64,000 nucleotides of DNA from positions 1 to 64,000 of the forward strand of contig JAQMWT010000612.1 of the NCBI GenBank assembly GCA_029834535.1, read 5' to 3'. The notes below the pieces were generated by a model. That model saw only the letters and a program-made list of their open reading frames with translations. It was not told the origin of the DNA and did no database searches. A program made the position numbers and the translations under genes. Shown in pieces: positions 1-10,009 of this stretch. The first letter of the stretch is position 1; every line of letters begins with the position of its first letter. Source of the DNA: Chrysophaeum taylorii (taxonomy: Eukaryota; Sar; Pelagophyceae; Pelagomonadales; Pelagomonadaceae).

Positions 1-94
1 CGAACATTACATCCAGGAGTGATGGCGGCTTTGTGTCATCTGAGGATGATACGTAGTCGTCAAGATGTTGTGCCCACGATGAGCAACAGTATAA

Positions 95-820
95 TCACAT
101 GGTGGTATTTGAGGGCTTGAACATAGCCTGAGTTTTACGAGCCTGTGTTCGCACGAGAGTTACAAGAAAGTTAAGATGCTCCAGGTGCATCTGAGTAATA
201 AGCCGAAGATCCAGTGCGAATGGCAGTTGAGTGGTGGAGTCTGTGGCTGCATCGGTTACTGATAAGACTAAATGAGCAAGTGACGGATGTTGCGTTAGAC
301 TGCTAGTCAAGAGAGTATGTAGCTCCTTTGGCATATGATAGGTGCGTATGATGGTTGCGCGTATATGACAAGCTGAGCACTCATCACAGGGGGTTGGAAG
401 GAGTAGCATTACGCACATACGATAGGTTGTATACTGATCGGTGTTGTGACAAGCGCAACAAATGTTAATGGTGATAGTTGAGATGGGAATGTGACCATTC
501 TTCTTGTGGTCATCTGTGTTGAGGTGACTCAGCACTTCAGTGGGGAGTTCACTAGGTGCTTGTGACTTCGAATTATATGTGGTGGAGGCAAGAAATGTAG
601 GTTGCCCCAAATCGTTGAGGCATTGCGTACAGTAGGATGACAGAATGAAACGTTCACGTTTGGGGCCTCTGTAGCAGCCAATAGAAGCAATAGCAGGAGC
701 AGCTTCCCAAAATGTAGTAATGGGTAGGCGCATGGATATGAATGTTGTTAGTTCCACAAACAGTGAAAAGTCAGCAGATTCATAGATCGAGTTGAGTGCC
801 GTAGAGATTTCCGCTCGCAT
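95..820 (-). CDS. accessory 3' reading frame of copia A, cysteine-rich, unknown function
   Basis: A 241-codon frame downstream of RNase H, where ordinary copia elements have only the LTR. It is not a chance frame, because copy A2 has a clearly related protein (19316-19894) sharing long blocks such as LTQMHLEHLNFLVTL-like and DDHKKNGHIPISTIT. Cysteines occur as pairs (YCTQC, CCACH, CDECSACH), the spacing of a zinc-binding protein. I see no signal peptide or membrane span, so an envelope-like role is not supported. It is probably the C-terminal part of a longer product, since related sequence continues upstream toward 1131. Function unknown. Confidence 0.55.
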   Translation of the reverse strand: MRAEISTALNSIYESADFSLFVELTTFISMRLPITTFWEAAPAIASIGCYRGPKRERFILSSYCTQCLNDLGQPTFLASTTYNSKSQAPSELPTEVLSHLNTDDHKKNGHIPISTITINICCACHNTDQYTTYRMCVMLLLPTPCDECSACHIRATIIRTYHMPKELHTLLTSSLTQHPSLAHLVLSVTDAATDSTTQLPFALDLRLITQMHLEHLNFLVTLVRTQARKTQAMFKPSNTTM

Positions 821-1178
821 AAATGAAGAGATGGGGAGTAGGGAGCACGGAAGCTCTCAGAGAGAGAGATCCTCGTTCAATCAGGGCAAATCCATGTTGA
901 GGCCATCCTGGAGTGTTAGGATTGTAGAAAATATGTTCAGCTGGTGTCGGTGAGACAGTAGCAGCCTGGGAGGTAGTAGGAGTGACAGAGGCTATGGGTT
1001 GTCGCTTTTGCGACAACTTGGGAGAAGGCTCGGCCGTGGAAAGCGAGCGTGGAATTGTCCTTCGAACGACTGGAGAGATGCCACGGCCACGGCCACGGGA
1101 GTGCCAAGAAAAAGACATGAGCGACACTCACACGACACGTACAAAAAACATTGTGGCAAAAGAAGGTAAGGCCAGGGC

Positions 1179-1199
1179 TAGTTTAACGACGTTGCGGTC
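1179..1199 (-). other. SLNY junction motif, copy after RNase H (element A)
   Basis: On the element strand this reads ACCGCAACGTCGTTAAACTA. The same sequence, allowing two variable positions, occurs at other module junctions of A-type elements. Here it lies just past RNase H and before the accessory 3' frame, in the RNase H frame. Confidence 0.75.
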
Positions 1200-1216
1200 A
1201 CTAGAGTTAGGCATCT

Positions 1217-1830
1217 TCAATCCTGTAAAGGCTTGTCGTCAGAAGCATGATGCATACCGAGTAGAGAACGAAAAGTGGAGAACTCAGCAGCAAGTGGCTT
1301 TGTAAAACCATCCGCCACGTTCAGCTTGCCGGGAACATGATGGACTCGTATTTTCTGTAGCGAGATGTACTCACGGATTTTAAACCATCTGGTCGACAGT
1401 GCCTTGGATCGAGAGGACCCATCTGGGTTATTAGAGGTGTGAACAGCGGCAGCATTGTCAGACAAGAGAGGTAGGCTTCTGATGAAGCGCATATCTTCAG
1501 CAATTGGGTTGTCATTGTCATCGAAGTCAACAGGGTCAGCGGTGTTCTCACCATTAGCATTGTTGACGTAGAAGGTGGGGTTGACGACAAAGGAGAGTTC
1601 CAACAGCAGCTTGCGTAGCCAAACAGCTTCATCAGCACAAATACTGAGGGCAATCAACTCAGCTTCGTGAGTTGAGCAGGAGACAATCGGTTGAAGTTTG
1701 CTTTTCCAACCAATAAGGCAGTTGAAAAGATAGAAGACAAACCCGGTGGTAGATTTCCTATCTTCCTGTGCTAAGGAAGGGGCGTTGTCAGCGTCAACCA
1801 TGGCAACTAAGGGTCAAACTGTCCAGTAGA
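1217..1830 (-). CDS. RNase H domain of copia A
   Basis: C-terminal pol domain that degrades template RNA during reverse transcription. Recognisable copia RNase H blocks in order: VDADNAPS with the first catalytic Asp, then DRKSTTGFVF, GWKSKLQPIVSCSTHEAELIAL with the catalytic Glu, DNAAAVHTSNN with a further Asp, and the terminal HHVPGKLNVADGFTKPLA block found at the end of almost all copia pol proteins. A2 carries the same domain at 20720-21320. Confidence 0.9.
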
Positions 1831-1984
1831 TACATCCTGCGGTTGGTAGTCGACCACAGTGGATAGATCAATTCGATTAGCGGAGACAGTGCGAAGGTGA
1901 GCTTCAATGGCATTACCTTTAGGATGGAACCAGAGGCGAAGTGAGCGGTTTTCCGGCTTCTTGAGGTAGCGAAGCAAATGCTCT

Positions 1985-3200
1985 AGCATTTGGATGTGAA
2001 CATGCGTGGGTGCATGCACACCACGCGAAAATTTGCCCAAGACTTGCGAGAAGTCAGGTCTGCAGGCAACTTGCATGAACACCAGCTTCCAAGGAGGGTG
2101 GCAAAGTGCGAATTGATGTACAACTCTGTTTTAGAGCTGGGAGTGCCATCTTTATACTTGAAGGACGATGACATAGGATATTTAAGCGGGGTCAGTTGCT
2201 GCAAGACTGGGTGATCAGCGAAGAGTTCATCCAGCTTGGCTTGCACATCCAGAGAAATGGAACCGTCAGATGTGCGACACACACGCATGCCTATGAGGGT
2301 ATGGACAGGATCAAACTGCTCTACAGCATACCGTTTGTGGAGGGCATCCTGTAACTCGGTACGAAGAGGGTCATCATTGGACACAATAACAATGTCGTCT
2401 ACAGACAGACTGCATACGACGAACTTAGCATGTGCGGATACTCGAGCGTATAGGCAAGAATCCGAATGCAGGCATTAGTAACCAAGGCTACGGAAGAAGC
2501 CGTCTATCTCTTTGTTCCAAAGAGATGGTGATTGCCGAAGTCCATAACGTGACTTCAGCAGTTTCGGTAGACGTCGGCCCTTGTACTTTGCATCTTGGCG
2601 TGGGCGAAGTAACCATCGACGTGCGGGTAGCGGGCAAGTAAGTCAGTGCGCAACGGGAGAAGAAGACGAGCTAACAACGCATGTTCCCCCTCTGAGCAGA
2701 TAGCAGACCAGAGGATACCACCACCGAGATGAAGGGCGGAGAGGGCGGGAGACTTGAACGTAAGAAAGTGGTGGCGAAGATCCCAGCGGAAGTCGGCGAG
2801 TTTGCCACCAGCGGCTTTGTAAGCACCAATAGTAGACGCCTGTAACCGGGCTCGGATAGTTTTCATAGAAGTGGCCTTGCGGGTGTTGGGCTGTTTGGAA
2901 CCTGGGACAAGAATGAGGTCATCTTGTGCAAAAAGGTCTTTGTAAGAAGGAAGCAAGGGCGGCGGTGACATAGAGCCAGAATCGTCGGCGAGAGTGTTAG
3001 AAGAGGGAGAAGAGGCAGGAGCAGGGGACGAAGGAGGAGCTGAAGGAGGTGGGGAGTGCCCCCTCTGAGGATGAGGAGTCCGTGTCCCCCTCTGAATGAC
3101 ATGGTCTTGGATAGCGGTGTGGGGTGTGAGCGAGAAAGGCGCGGGAGGAGCATGATGCGGAGGAGCAAGTTCAGGATCAGGAGTAGGATGCTGGAGCATG
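1985..3200 (-). CDS. reverse transcriptase and its N-terminal linker, copia A
   Basis: The palm part shows DDPLRTELQDALHKRYAV and the GMRVCRTSDGSISLDVQAKLDELF block that precedes RNase H in copia. The YVDD-equivalent box is better seen in copy A3 as SVDDIV. The linker N-terminal to the palm is Pro/Ser-rich and contains QRG(T/H) and EGE peptides encoded by purine runs (see the polypurine finding). The linker also carries YKAAGGKLADFRWDLRHHFLTF, shared with B. The domain is a fossil with breaks and is less complete than the A3 and B copies. Confidence 0.85.
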
Positions 3201-3410
3201 TAGAGGAATTGCAGCTTGGACGAAACACGAATTTGTCCGTTTTCAGGGTTGAGGACGACGTCAGCGAGATGGTCGACGCGTGGGGAGACGAGCGGGTTTT
3301 GCGCGTTGGCGCAACAGAGATATAGATATTTGCGGCGGCACGGTTCCTACTTGTGGTGTTCATGGGGCTCCAATAGGAGGTAACATTCAGCGCCAAAAAT
3401 CTTGAGCATA

Positions 3411-4380
3411 TCATGTTGGGGAGTGTTGAGTTGGTTGTAGAGTAGCTGTTGCGGACTCAGGATAGCATGATGAATGCGCTCGAGCGTGGCGTTCGGGAGA
3501 AGGTTTGTAGCTTTGAACGGTGTGTATCACCGCCCATGGGAACATGATGGCTGGTTCCACGATCTTGGCGCCACGATAGTGAGCATTAAGGAGAGAACGA
3601 AGGCGAGTTGAGGAGGCGGAGGCGATGAAACCGATGGCGGACTCAACTTCAAAGTTAAAGTGGTGCATGTACGGCGGGAAGGCGATGAGTTGAATGCCCT
3701 TATCGACGCGGTACGGGGAGGTAATGTGCTGGCTAAAGTAGGGCTTGAAGGCATCGGAGTAGAGGGTGCGCATGTGCACGTTGAGTTGTGTACGACAAAA
3801 GTCATACACAAAATCCAGAGCTTGAGTGAACTCCGTGGCGTTGGTGGTGCGTGTAAAGTACACCAAGAGAAATTTCGAAATGAGTTCCTTGAAGACGATG
3901 ATATGTGTGAAGCCTCCCCATTCGGATGGGATGGTCACATAGCCGCCGTCGCACGCCCAGACTTCGCCGGCTTTGTGAGTTTGCTCAAAAGAAGGCTTGG
4001 TCGCATTGAAATGCTTGTGCGGGTGGCGCTTGTTGTGTGCGATGCAGTCGGTGCATAAGTCGCGATATGGTATGTCAGAAGCAGAGAATCCAGGGCGAGC
4101 AAGTACGTTGGGGGCCTTGGCAGCGACGTTGTCGGGGCAGTGATGCACCCGGTGGAAGCGATTGGCACGTTCTTTGGCATTGAGATATTCGGTGGATCCG
4201 TGTGCGAGGGACTTACGAGGAATGGGATGAGCGGGAATATGCCGTTTGCGCCGAACATCGAACTTGAGTTCGGTGTCTAAGGCAGGGGAAGGCGGTGCGT
4301 CGTCATCCTGGTGCGCAGCAGGGTCACTTGGAGGTGCATCCTCATCATCACGAGTAGCGAGAGTATCTTCGTAGGACGAA
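3411..4380 (-). CDS. integrase domain of copia A
   Basis: Inserts element cDNA into host DNA. The N-terminal zinc-binding HHCC part is visible as HRVHHCPDN and CTDCIAHNKRHPHKH (about 4040-4160). The catalytic core then shows the three acidic positions: WACDGGYV (about 3946), LYSDAFKPYFS (about 3755) and FNFEVESAIG (about 3645). The last two are about 35 residues apart, as in copia-type D,D-35-E integrases. It lies directly after the methyltransferase domain and one SLNY junction motif. Confidence 0.9.
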
Positions 4381-4386
4381 GATATA

Positions 4387-4407
4387 TAGTTTAACGACAT
4401 TTCGGTC
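4387..4407 (-). other. SLNY junction motif between methyltransferase and integrase (element A)
   Basis: Element strand reads ACCGAAATGTCGTTAAACTA, encoding TEMSLNY in frame between the end of the methyltransferase and the start of integrase. It has the same core as the gag/protease junction copy at 7400-7420. Confidence 0.75.
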
Positions 4408-4419
4408 AAGCAGTTGCTG

Positions 4420-6346
4420 GAAATAGACATCATAAAAGATTGTGCCAAAGACAAGGTATCTGTGCTGCACGTGGTGGAAGCTTGATCAACGGTCATGAAA
4501 TTGGATACATAGGATTTCTTCGTCACGGCAGCAGTATGTTGGAAGGTAGGGTCCAACATAAGGGATTTAATATCGGCAACGAGGAGCGAAAGGTGCTTGT
4601 ACAGAGTGCTGTACGTACCGGCAGGCAGAGCATTGCTGAGCATGTCACAGCAAAGGTCATGGCGTAGAGACAAGAGGAAAGATTCCTGTTGTTTGGTGTG
4701 GTTGTTAGCACGAATCAACTCCGGTCGAGTGGGGTAGCGTAATTTCCCGTTGCGAGGGTCGAGTAAAATAATATTGGCATACCCTCGGACGGTGGGCAAT
4801 GGAGCAAGCATGGAGTGGATTTTAGAGCCGAGTTTGCGGTCACTTCCACGAAGGTACCCTATATAGCGACTATGAGATAGGTGGTGATCTTCCAGAGCAA
4901 AATGAGAATCCTTGTAATCGAAAGAGTTGTCGGTGGCCTTGTAGGTAAGGCAGCCAGGCATCACAAGAGAGCATCTGGACAAGAGTTTTTGTATGGCGGT
5001 GCCATAGGTGGCAGCGGAGCCAACTTGGGGAAGGGCTTGGACTATCCACAAGTAACCCATAAACGGCTCCAAATATATGGACCTGTCCCGGTCGCGGGGG
5101 ATGTCGGAAGCAGTGAACGTATACGTGCTTCCAAAAGCGTCGATGGAAGTCGGATATTTGGTGGTGGCGTTCTCTATGGTGAGGTTGCCGTCGGAATGGT
5201 GGCCACCAGTTAAGAAGTAGGAGTTGTGTGATGTTGATGAGGTTGTAAGTAATAACCTGTGTGACGGTTGGTTAGTTTCGAAAACGGTTATGTAATAGGA
5301 CACAGGAGTGGGTGAGTTAGTGTGTAAGCTGGCAAACAGTTATAGAGGATTGTATTGACGTATAGCGTTGCAAATAAGTTGTAGTTTGTTGTTGACGTGT
5401 TTATGTTGGTTAGATGTGAATGTACACTCGGCTCCATAGAGGAGCGTTTAAAGCACAACTGATGATAAGTACACTCGGATTGAACAGAGTGAGTACGTTG
5501 CTCGTGAGCCTGTTGTGAGTGAAGGCGAAGCAGTAACATATTGAGGGATTCAAGGTCAGCCATAGTAAGCTGAGCAGAACCTGTGCGAGAGTAAGGTGCA
5601 AACGTTTTAGGAACGGGGATATATGGAGGATCGGGGAACACCCGGATCCAGTCTTTGGATACGTGTTTAGGTAGCCAAAGGCGCTTGGGAATAGCTTGTA
5701 GATCATCCACGATATTTAGGAAGGGGCGTGGATGGAGGATGGGCCACGATGATAGTTTAATTGGTCCAGTAGAATATCTGCGAGCGATGCATATCCATCT
5801 TTCTCTAGATTGGTAGTCGCCACAGAGGTAGGTCGGGAACCTATCAACAACATCGACACAGTAATCAAGTGTAGTATGGATAAGGTTGGCCACTGTGATG
5901 TGGTCTTGATGACAGTATTTGTGCGGAGGCGTCATCTCAGCCAGTAGTACCAAGGGCTGGAGTAACTTGATGACAGACAGCATGCTGTCGAAAAGAGAAT
6001 CGTCCAGCAGGCTGTGTAAGTCTTCTGTCTTATGCTGTTTTAGTAAATTCTTGTTCGTGCAGGGAGGAGTGATCTCAATTATATCACAATAGAATGTGCG
6101 CCTTTCCTCTGGTGAGATTAGGTGAAGATGGTTAATAAAGGCGGGGAGAGATTCAAATAATAATACAGTAGGAAAACGGTGGCGTAACATACGAACAAGC
6201 GTATCATCAGACTCAACAACAACTTTTACATTGATATTTAAGCCTAAGTCATTAGTGGCTTGAGACAGGAACGCCGGAGTTGACAAACCAGAACAAAGTA
6301 ACATGACAGAGGGTTTGCGGAGATTGGACTCTTGTGAGAGAAACAC
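4420..6346 (-). CDS. DNA (cytosine-5) methyltransferase domain inside copia A
   Basis: Expected to transfer a methyl group from S-adenosylmethionine to carbon 5 of cytosine. Motifs in canonical order: I-like LLCSGLSTPAF followed by a VVVESDD acidic turn (about 6190-6300); IV as IIEITPPCTN with the Pro-Cys nucleophile (about 6055); VI-like LLAEMTPP (about 5935); VIII as CGDYQSRERW, matching the QxRxR signature (about 5800-5825). A long variable target-recognition stretch follows, then IX-like RYPTRPELIRANN (about 4730) and X as LSNALPAGTY (about 4620), matching GNAVPP. It sits between protease and integrase. B and C carry homologues. Fossil with breaks. Family assignment rests on the motif series and their order; sequence specificity cannot be read. 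Confidence 0.85.
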
Positions 6347-6495
6347 TGGGCGTGAGTAGTCAGGTTAATGGCTGCGTATTTTGCTGAACAAACTTGTTCT
6401 GTTTCCGAAGATTGAGAACCAAAGGGCGAATCCACGGGCGATCTGGTAAAACTCTTTGGAGTAGGTAGTTGTAGTATGCCAGTAGATCCCTGTTT

Positions 6496-7399
6496 TCATG
6501 GTATCGCTTGAGGGGAAATGCGAGAGCGAAGTTCCAGCCGCTTGTCGCGCGCGATGTTGTAAGTGAGACAAGGGAGAGCAGGTAAATTAGCTGCTACATA
6601 GTGTATGGGTATACGTACATCTTTGTCTATGCGGCTCGTGACAGCGCTGAGCTTTGGCTCAGCTCGATCATTGAACACAGTGGTCAGGTTCGTCTGGTTC
6701 CACTCGAGCATGCTCAGGATAGCGAGATGTCGGTCATGCACTGGCTGAAGACATAAAGCGAAGTCGATCTTAACATAGCCAACTTGTGGATGATCTGGTA
6801 GGGGAATAACGATGTTGCGTGTTAACATCATGTGTGATGCCCGTTGTTGTCCTGTTGCCGTCTGAATAACAATCGGCGCGTATTTGGAGTCCAATGGAAT
6901 TATATGATTGGGTATTGCAAAATCGTAAGTGGACATCAATGAGATGGTAGCACAAGAGTCAAAATATAGAAAAGAGCAATGTGGAGGGACACTGTTTACC
7001 TTCATGTAGTTGGTGAGGAAGGCGTTTTCCGAATGTGGGCAAGTAGTGGAGAGGCTGGCTGTGAAGAAGTTCTTCAGCAATAACAGATTCGTTGGAATAA
7101 TAATCGGTTGAACAGGTGGTGATGGTTCGTCAGCCTCATCAGCCATGCCGTGCTTTTCATCAAATGACGATAGCGAAGTATGATCGGCATCCCTTTTGGT
7201 TTCGGCTTGTGATGGTAGGTTGAGGGCAGATTGGACCTGTGAAGATAGCGAGGACAATAATGCTGGTGGTAAAGCCGAGATGGCGGAAGCGGTAAAGAGG
7301 TTAGACACAGTATTGGAAGGATTACCCTGTGTGTTTGTAGTAGGAGGAGTTGCCTTTGGGGTGGGAGCAGTAACAACAGTATGGTGTTGTGGCTCCACG
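6496..7399 (-). CDS. aspartic protease domain of copia A
   Basis: Cleaves the element's polyprotein. The active site is FDSCATISLM (about 6930-6960), the copia D-S/T-G-A box with Cys in place of Gly. A following IVIQTATGQQRASH stretch and the LAILSMLEWNQ block resemble the flap and C-terminal half of copia proteases. B has the matching active site as ADTCASQHVI. It follows gag and the SLNY motif at 7400-7420. Cys at the third position is shared by both subfamilies, so it is an ancestral feature and not damage. Confidence 0.75.
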
Positions 7400-7420
7400 T
7401 AGTTTAACGACTTTTCGGTC
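7400..7420 (-). other. SLNY junction motif between gag and protease (element A)
   Basis: Element strand reads ACCGAAAAGTCGTTAAACTA, encoding TEKSLNYV in frame at the gag-to-protease boundary. The identical sequence occurs at the same place in copy C (57420-57440). Confidence 0.75.
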
Positions 7421-9221
7421 GAGGATAGATGAACGTCTACATCATAAATGATGTCTTCTGCAAACATGAGCTGTTCGTTTAGACGAAGTAAACTACTGTT
7501 GTCCTCAGTAGATGTCGTTGACAGAATGTCAGCTGATTGTAATAGAGTCTCAAATAACTTGTTGATATTCTGTTGTAGCTGAGCCGTGGTATCGTTATCT
7601 GTCACATGTTTCGTAAGTTCGCTACACTGTTCTCGCAGGGTGTTTAAGGTGTGGTTTGTTCGATCTAATAATTTCATGTTAGACCGAGAGGACCTGTCAA
7701 AAGTGCGGGGGTAAATTGGACGGTCATGGGACTGTCCGGCAGTTTTCTTGGTGACGTAAGAATCACCAGGACGATAATACGATAAATCGCTGCGAGAGAA
7801 AGGCTGGCGAGCATCATTAGAGTTACGCAAGCGTCTAGCATTAAACGTGGAAGATGTACCAGGTTGGGACGAAGTGATGAAGGCGAGTGTGTTAGCAGTT
7901 TGAGTCAGACTTTTGTCTGATGAGTCCAAAGTGTTTGTAAGTAGTAACTTTGGCTTTGGTTGAGATGATAAACCTTCGACATAGGGTTGCCAAGAAACAG
8001 GGCGTTCTAAGCGTCTTTTGTTCGACCCATTTGATACTACATTGTATAGGTCTAATGCGTATTCTAAAATGTAGCTAGGGTTGGTAGGGTGACACAATCG
8101 TTCAGCTTCTGGCACAGGCCGAGATGAAGATCGGGTTTCATACATATAACACCAATCTACCCAACCACGATCGTAACGATTGTTGCTGGTATTATCGGCA
8201 TAATGCCGATGTATCTCTTCATAGATTTTTCTACAAGAGTGCCAAAGTCGAATTGAAGGTCAGTCTCTTCCTGGTTAAGTTGGTAAGAGATTTGCCTAAA
8301 TGCTAGGACAGCTTCGATAAATACATGGACATACCAGTTAGGATTATAAACAACAGAGTTAAATTGCTGTTTCAAATAGGACACATCAGTAGTCGAAACA
8401 GACTCGTAGTGACTAAAGGCAATGAGCATAATAGCTCGAACCTTGTTGGGTAAATAAATTTTGTTGTATGCCTCATTGATGGCGGGCCAGGCCGCAGGTG
8501 CTGGTTTTCCAACACTTTCGAGATTGAAGTAAGTATGCAAGAATGTAGCATACGTGTTCTGATAAGTGTGCCAGTCAGCAGCAGTTAACGAAAACATGGT
8601 AACAGGGGCACGAACACGGGTGTCGAAAGCTAATGCCTTCGGGTGCGCGCGATTTAAGATTCGTTCCTCTTCTAAGAAACGGGCATTGATTTCAGGACGT
8701 AATGCCTTGACTTCATAGTCGTAACAGACAGTAGCTAGCTGAGCTACTTCTGCATCAGGTAAGTGGGGGAAAGCTTCGTTGGTGAAATGCCATTCCTGAT
8801 ACTCAGGGGGCAATTCATCAACAGCTAAACGGAGATCAGCAGCCCTATCGGTCTTCCATTCCAGGAAAACGCGATCGAGAATTTGATTCCGGAGGATCTC
8901 GTAGTCCTTGCATGACCGAGTATATGCTTCGTACGAGTCGTACTCGAGGAAGGCATCGGCATGACTGGACCGTAACAATTGCTTAATGTGCTTGATTTGC
9001 AAGGATACCTTGCGAGTCTGAAGCTGAAATCGATTTCCATCGTTAAGAAACTCAACTACAGGAGCTTCGAGCTTCAATATATCCGCACCTGTGATCGCCT
9101 TGGGTGCGGCTCGTGCTGCGTGTTCTGCCATAGCAGTTGACGGGGAACCTGTGGGTTCAGTCACGCAGTTGACACTGTCTAGACATTCTAAGGGGGTCTG
9201 TCTATCGGTGTCTATGTACAC
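7421..9221 (-). CDS. gag of copia A
   Basis: Forms the virus-like particle. The N-terminus (MYIDTDRQTP, or the internal MAEHAARAAP start) leads into a helical region. A capsid-like block follows: ADWHTYQNTYATFLHTYFNL, then LPNKVRAIMLIAFSHYESV and FNSVVYNPNWYVHVFIEAVL, shared with B at 10010-10380. The C-terminal part is Ser/Thr-rich with FDRSSRSNMKLLDRTNHTLN. I do not see a CCHC zinc knuckle. Assignment rests on position 5' of protease and conservation in A, B and C. Fossil with breaks. Confidence 0.8.
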
Positions 9222-9637
9222 TCATCGTTTTCGATGGAAAGATGTCTATTTGACGACTGTGCAAGCTGTGAGTCCAGAGTAGTGTCGCTAAGCGTAGTCA
9301 CTCAGGCAGCTGGTTAGTTTTGGTGCTCTCAAGGAGCTTGTTAAGTGCATTGCCATGGAATGTACGAGTGGACGTACCCAAAATATTCCATAACATGTGT
9401 GCAAGAGTACAGGTTAGCCAATTACACACACATCAACATTGACATGACAATACGATGCTATGAACAGGTGCACACAAGGTTACACGATCACGTGTGCAAA
9501 AAGTATTATATACAGCCCAATGGTAATGGCGCTGTATTCACAAGCGTGTTTACGTGGCGAGGCTGAGACGGCGCGGTAACAGCCCAATACCCATAGGTTA
9601 CGTGCACGTTTTAACACATGGTTTCTCAGGGACCCGC
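9222..9637 (-). other. 5' untranslated leader of copia A
   Basis: About 415 bp between primer site and gag start, without a convincing frame. The portion 9222-9500 is near-identical to 55327-55617 in copy C, which identifies it as element leader. Confidence 0.7.
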
Positions 9638-9651
9638 CTGGGCCCATAACC
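9638..9651 (-). promoter_or_regulatory. primer-binding site for an initiator tRNA-Met half molecule
   Basis: Element strand reads GGTTATGGGCCCAG immediately next to the LTR. This complements the anticodon arm of eukaryotic initiator tRNA-Met and not the tRNA 3' end. Drosophila copia is known to prime from such a 5' half-tRNA. The same 14 bases follow the LTR at 38699-39076. The site fixes the LTR edge and orientation. Confidence 0.85.
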
Positions 9652-9966
9652 TGCAGAGCATTTAGCAAGCAGTGGTAAGTCACCTGGGAAACCATCCCGT
9701 CTCATCATGAACGTCTGGAAGTATTTAATTCGGGGAATGAAAAGGTATGTTCCCTATATCCTCAGAACACGACAGGCGGCATCTAGAACTACACGAGAAA
9801 GGTAAAGTGTATAGTGCTACATACCTCGGGACGCGCTAGACCATGATGATGAGCGTAGGCACAAATCAGAGGACTATTTGATTGTGTAGAAAGGAAGAAG
9901 AAGGGTAAGGAAGAGATCACGTTCTCAACGGACGGATAAGGGTAAGAGGCAGCAGATTTCTCTGCA
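9652..9966 (-). repeat. 5' LTR of copia A (315 bp)
   Basis: Bounded by TGCAGAG and CTCTGCA, a 7-bp terminal inverted repeat with standard TG...CA ends. It is followed on the element strand by the primer site. A second copy (17694-18006) differs at only about a dozen positions by eye and forms the 3' LTR of A2. Because the two LTRs belong to different insertions, that difference does not date either insertion. Confidence 0.9.
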
Positions 9967-10009
9967 ACGTGTCCTCACTTTATTAGATACCCGATTCCCT
10001 AAATCAATT

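Larger units (their letters stand above)
1..9966 (-). mobile_element. Ty1/copia retrotransposon A with embedded DNA methyltransferase (3' end beyond window)
   Basis: Reading on the minus strand the order is 5' LTR (9652-9966), primer site, untranslated leader, gag, aspartic protease, cytosine-5 methyltransferase, integrase, reverse transcriptase, RNase H and an extra 3' frame. Integrase before reverse transcriptase defines Ty1/copia. The window begins inside the 3' accessory region; comparison with copy A2 suggests about 1.1 kb more, including the 3' LTR, so the whole element would be about 11 kb, long for copia. It is a fossil with several breaks, but near-identical to copy C, so probably not ancient. 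Its 5' LTR abuts element B, into which it seems to have inserted. Confidence 0.9.

Noticed and set aside
95-820. Envelope-like protein of a retrovirus-type element
   Set aside because: No signal peptide, membrane span or furin-like site visible; position alone is insufficient.
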